DNA from: Phallusia mammillata
Taxonomy: Eukaryota > Chordata > Ascidiacea > Phlebobranchia > Ascidiidae
DNA: 64,000 bases
Assembly: GCA_003260075.1 (NCBI GenBank)
Contig: QLIY01000070.1
Location: forward strand, 62,001-126,000
Reading direction: 5' to 3'
A model generated the notes under the pieces. It saw only the letters and a program-made list of their open reading frames with translations, made no database searches and was not told the DNA's origin. Positions 62,323 through 64,000 of the stretch are shown here, piece after piece; within the stretch, counting starts at the first letter, position 1; each line of letters starts with the position of its first letter. Both the position numbers and the translations under genes were made by a program.

Positions 62323-64000
62323 GTTTTCGATGATACCAAAGCGGAAGAGATCCATCTTGGTCAGCACCAAATATGGCGGTCACCGGATCCGCTTCGTGCC
62401 CAAGACAAGGCGTTTTCTCACAAAACTGCGGGGACATTTCTTTGTGAGACCGCACAACCGTCAACAGCGCGTTCCTCGTCAGGTGATCTATAAATTGGAT
62501 CAAAATACCTGCGGCGAAGTGGGTGCTGTTGCTTGCAACGATACCTGCGGCCAATTTTCTGCATGCTCGCCTGTAATTGTGAAATATTACCTCACACATC
62601 AAAGGCCCGGGAGCATACAGTTCCTACGCGTTACGGGCACCACGCATGGTTTGTACAGGTACGTGTAGCCTTCATTGGTAACTTGGCAGTTGATATTCAG
62701 GAAGGAGAAAACGCCTGGTGTAATGTTTTTATCACTATGTCGATCAACAAGTAACATGCCGATTGGATCGCCGTTTTAACGCTCTTCAATAAACACGTCG
62801 CGCTTGCACCCAGGCAAGGTCACGTGTGGGGAAAACACCAGCTATGGATTCATCAAATATGGTATTTTCAACCCGTCTATTGCCGCAACAGTTTTAACGG
62901 AAAGTTTTTAATGATGATACGAGCAATGCGGGAATGACGCAATTGGAAATATAAAGCAAACAAAACAGCGCAGCGTTTCGCAGACGGTTTCCCAAACCCG
63001 CAATGTTGCGGAATTTACGATTTGCTGAGCTTTGTTGCTTTAAACGTAGAAATATGCAAGGGATGCATCCCAACAGGCTATTAATGCAATGCGACGACCA
63101 AAGCAAACACTGCGCGTTGGGTGGCGATTGCCGATGCCTCTGGCGACCGACTGTTTAGCAGACTGTTGTCGTGAGGGTCCCACCATCGCGTCGCCGCTTG
63201 TAAACACACGACCATTTGCGCGATCTCGCCTAATACACCTCTGTGCATTTATATATATCCTGGTAAATAAACTGTAAGGCCAATAATACATGAAATACGC
63301 GACGGCAGGCAACCCACAGGGAATTCCTGTCAGGCCGCGGTAAATCTTGTCCGCGATCCTCCGCGGCTCTCGAATGTGGCGCCTCTTGTAGGCACAACCA
63401 GCACGACGGACAATGGGCACAAAATAACGACTGGTACCCGAGTCAATTCGACGCGCAATAATCAAAACAAGGGAAATGCGACGGCGTACGCCAATGACAT
63501 ATATACGAGCATTGATCAAACAGTTGTATTACTGAGCGTAATTCCATTCCAATTCCACTAGCCTGTGTCACGCGAGCCATGGGCCTTCGCACGCACAAAT
63601 CCACCTCGGTTCTGTCCTGTTACTGGACAGGCGACACAATGCTCTTTAGCATCACCCTGCGGCAACAAAACGAAAGTACTTGCAGAAAGGCTAATGGCGA
63701 TAAATCTCGTCGAAACAATTTCTCGATGACTTTAGTTGCTCTGCGTAATTGGTTCCCGCAAGACAGCAGCCCATTCAGCTTGTGTACATAGGCAGTAAAT
63801 TAAGCCTCAGTGATCCGCAGATGATATAATAGCGAGAATAAACACTCGACGAGGCCGCACACCCGAGAGATAGATTTAAGCGACGCGAGTAAATCGTATG
63901 AGTTTGCGCGAAAAGTTGAACGTCCTTCGATTTTTCCTCGAGTATTTTCTCAAAATATTGACTTAAGGTGAGGGTGAAACGGAGCAGCGTCGGAAACTCG

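Larger units (their letters stand above)
46952..64000. other. 17 kb without a supported gene
   Basis: GC-richer and CpG-rich sequence. It probably includes the long 5' introns of the PDZRN gene, since PDZ1 is cut at its middle at 46951. None of the open frames (longest 170-172 codons at 59812-60324 and 53044-53562) shows a known domain, and I found no exon with PDZ1 N-terminal or RING motifs. It contains four homopolymer sites listed separately. Confidence 0.5.

Overview
The window looks like nuclear DNA from a tunicate, most likely an ascidian. The genes are animal orthologues split into many short exons. The selenophosphate synthetase locus has separate Sec and Gly 5' exons, an arrangement I recall being reported for ascidians. 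One gene pair has operon-like spacing, and near-identical, probably allelic, duplicates suggest a very heterozygous genome. I cannot name the species.

Every gene I recognise is on the minus strand, so transcription reads from high to low coordinates. From right to left: (1) a PDZRN3/4-type gene, at least 46951 to 34670, whose 5' exons I could not find; (2) RAB28, 30693 to 28484; (3) NFKBIL1, 26826 to 25708; (4) DDB1, 25585 to 11918, 27 coding exons; (5) an RNF24/RNF122-type membrane RING-H2 gene, 9936 to 8912; (6) a selenophosphate synthetase gene, 4677 to 1328, with a UGA/Sec exon, an alternative Gly exon pair and a SECIS candidate in the 3'UTR. Exon phases close in every model, except that one PDZRN exon runs into a homopolymer.

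Introns and spacers hold short hAT-type elements with 8-bp target duplications (one nested in another), a hAT transposase remnant, a tRNA-like element and a 17-bp tandem array. DDB1 has an intron with the sequence marks of a U12-type AT-AC intron. NFKBIL1 and DDB1 are only 122 bp apart with a strong splice acceptor between them, which suggests an operon resolved by spliced-leader trans-splicing.

The assembly carries artefacts. Sixteen G/C homopolymers of 10 to 98 bases are present, and many sit between two nearly identical copies of flanking sequence. All runs left of the single N at 32324 are poly-C and all runs right of it are poly-G, so the N probably joins two contigs of opposite orientation. 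The right half is visibly richer in GC and CpG than the housekeeping genes on the left. Most of 46952-64000 shows no gene I can support.
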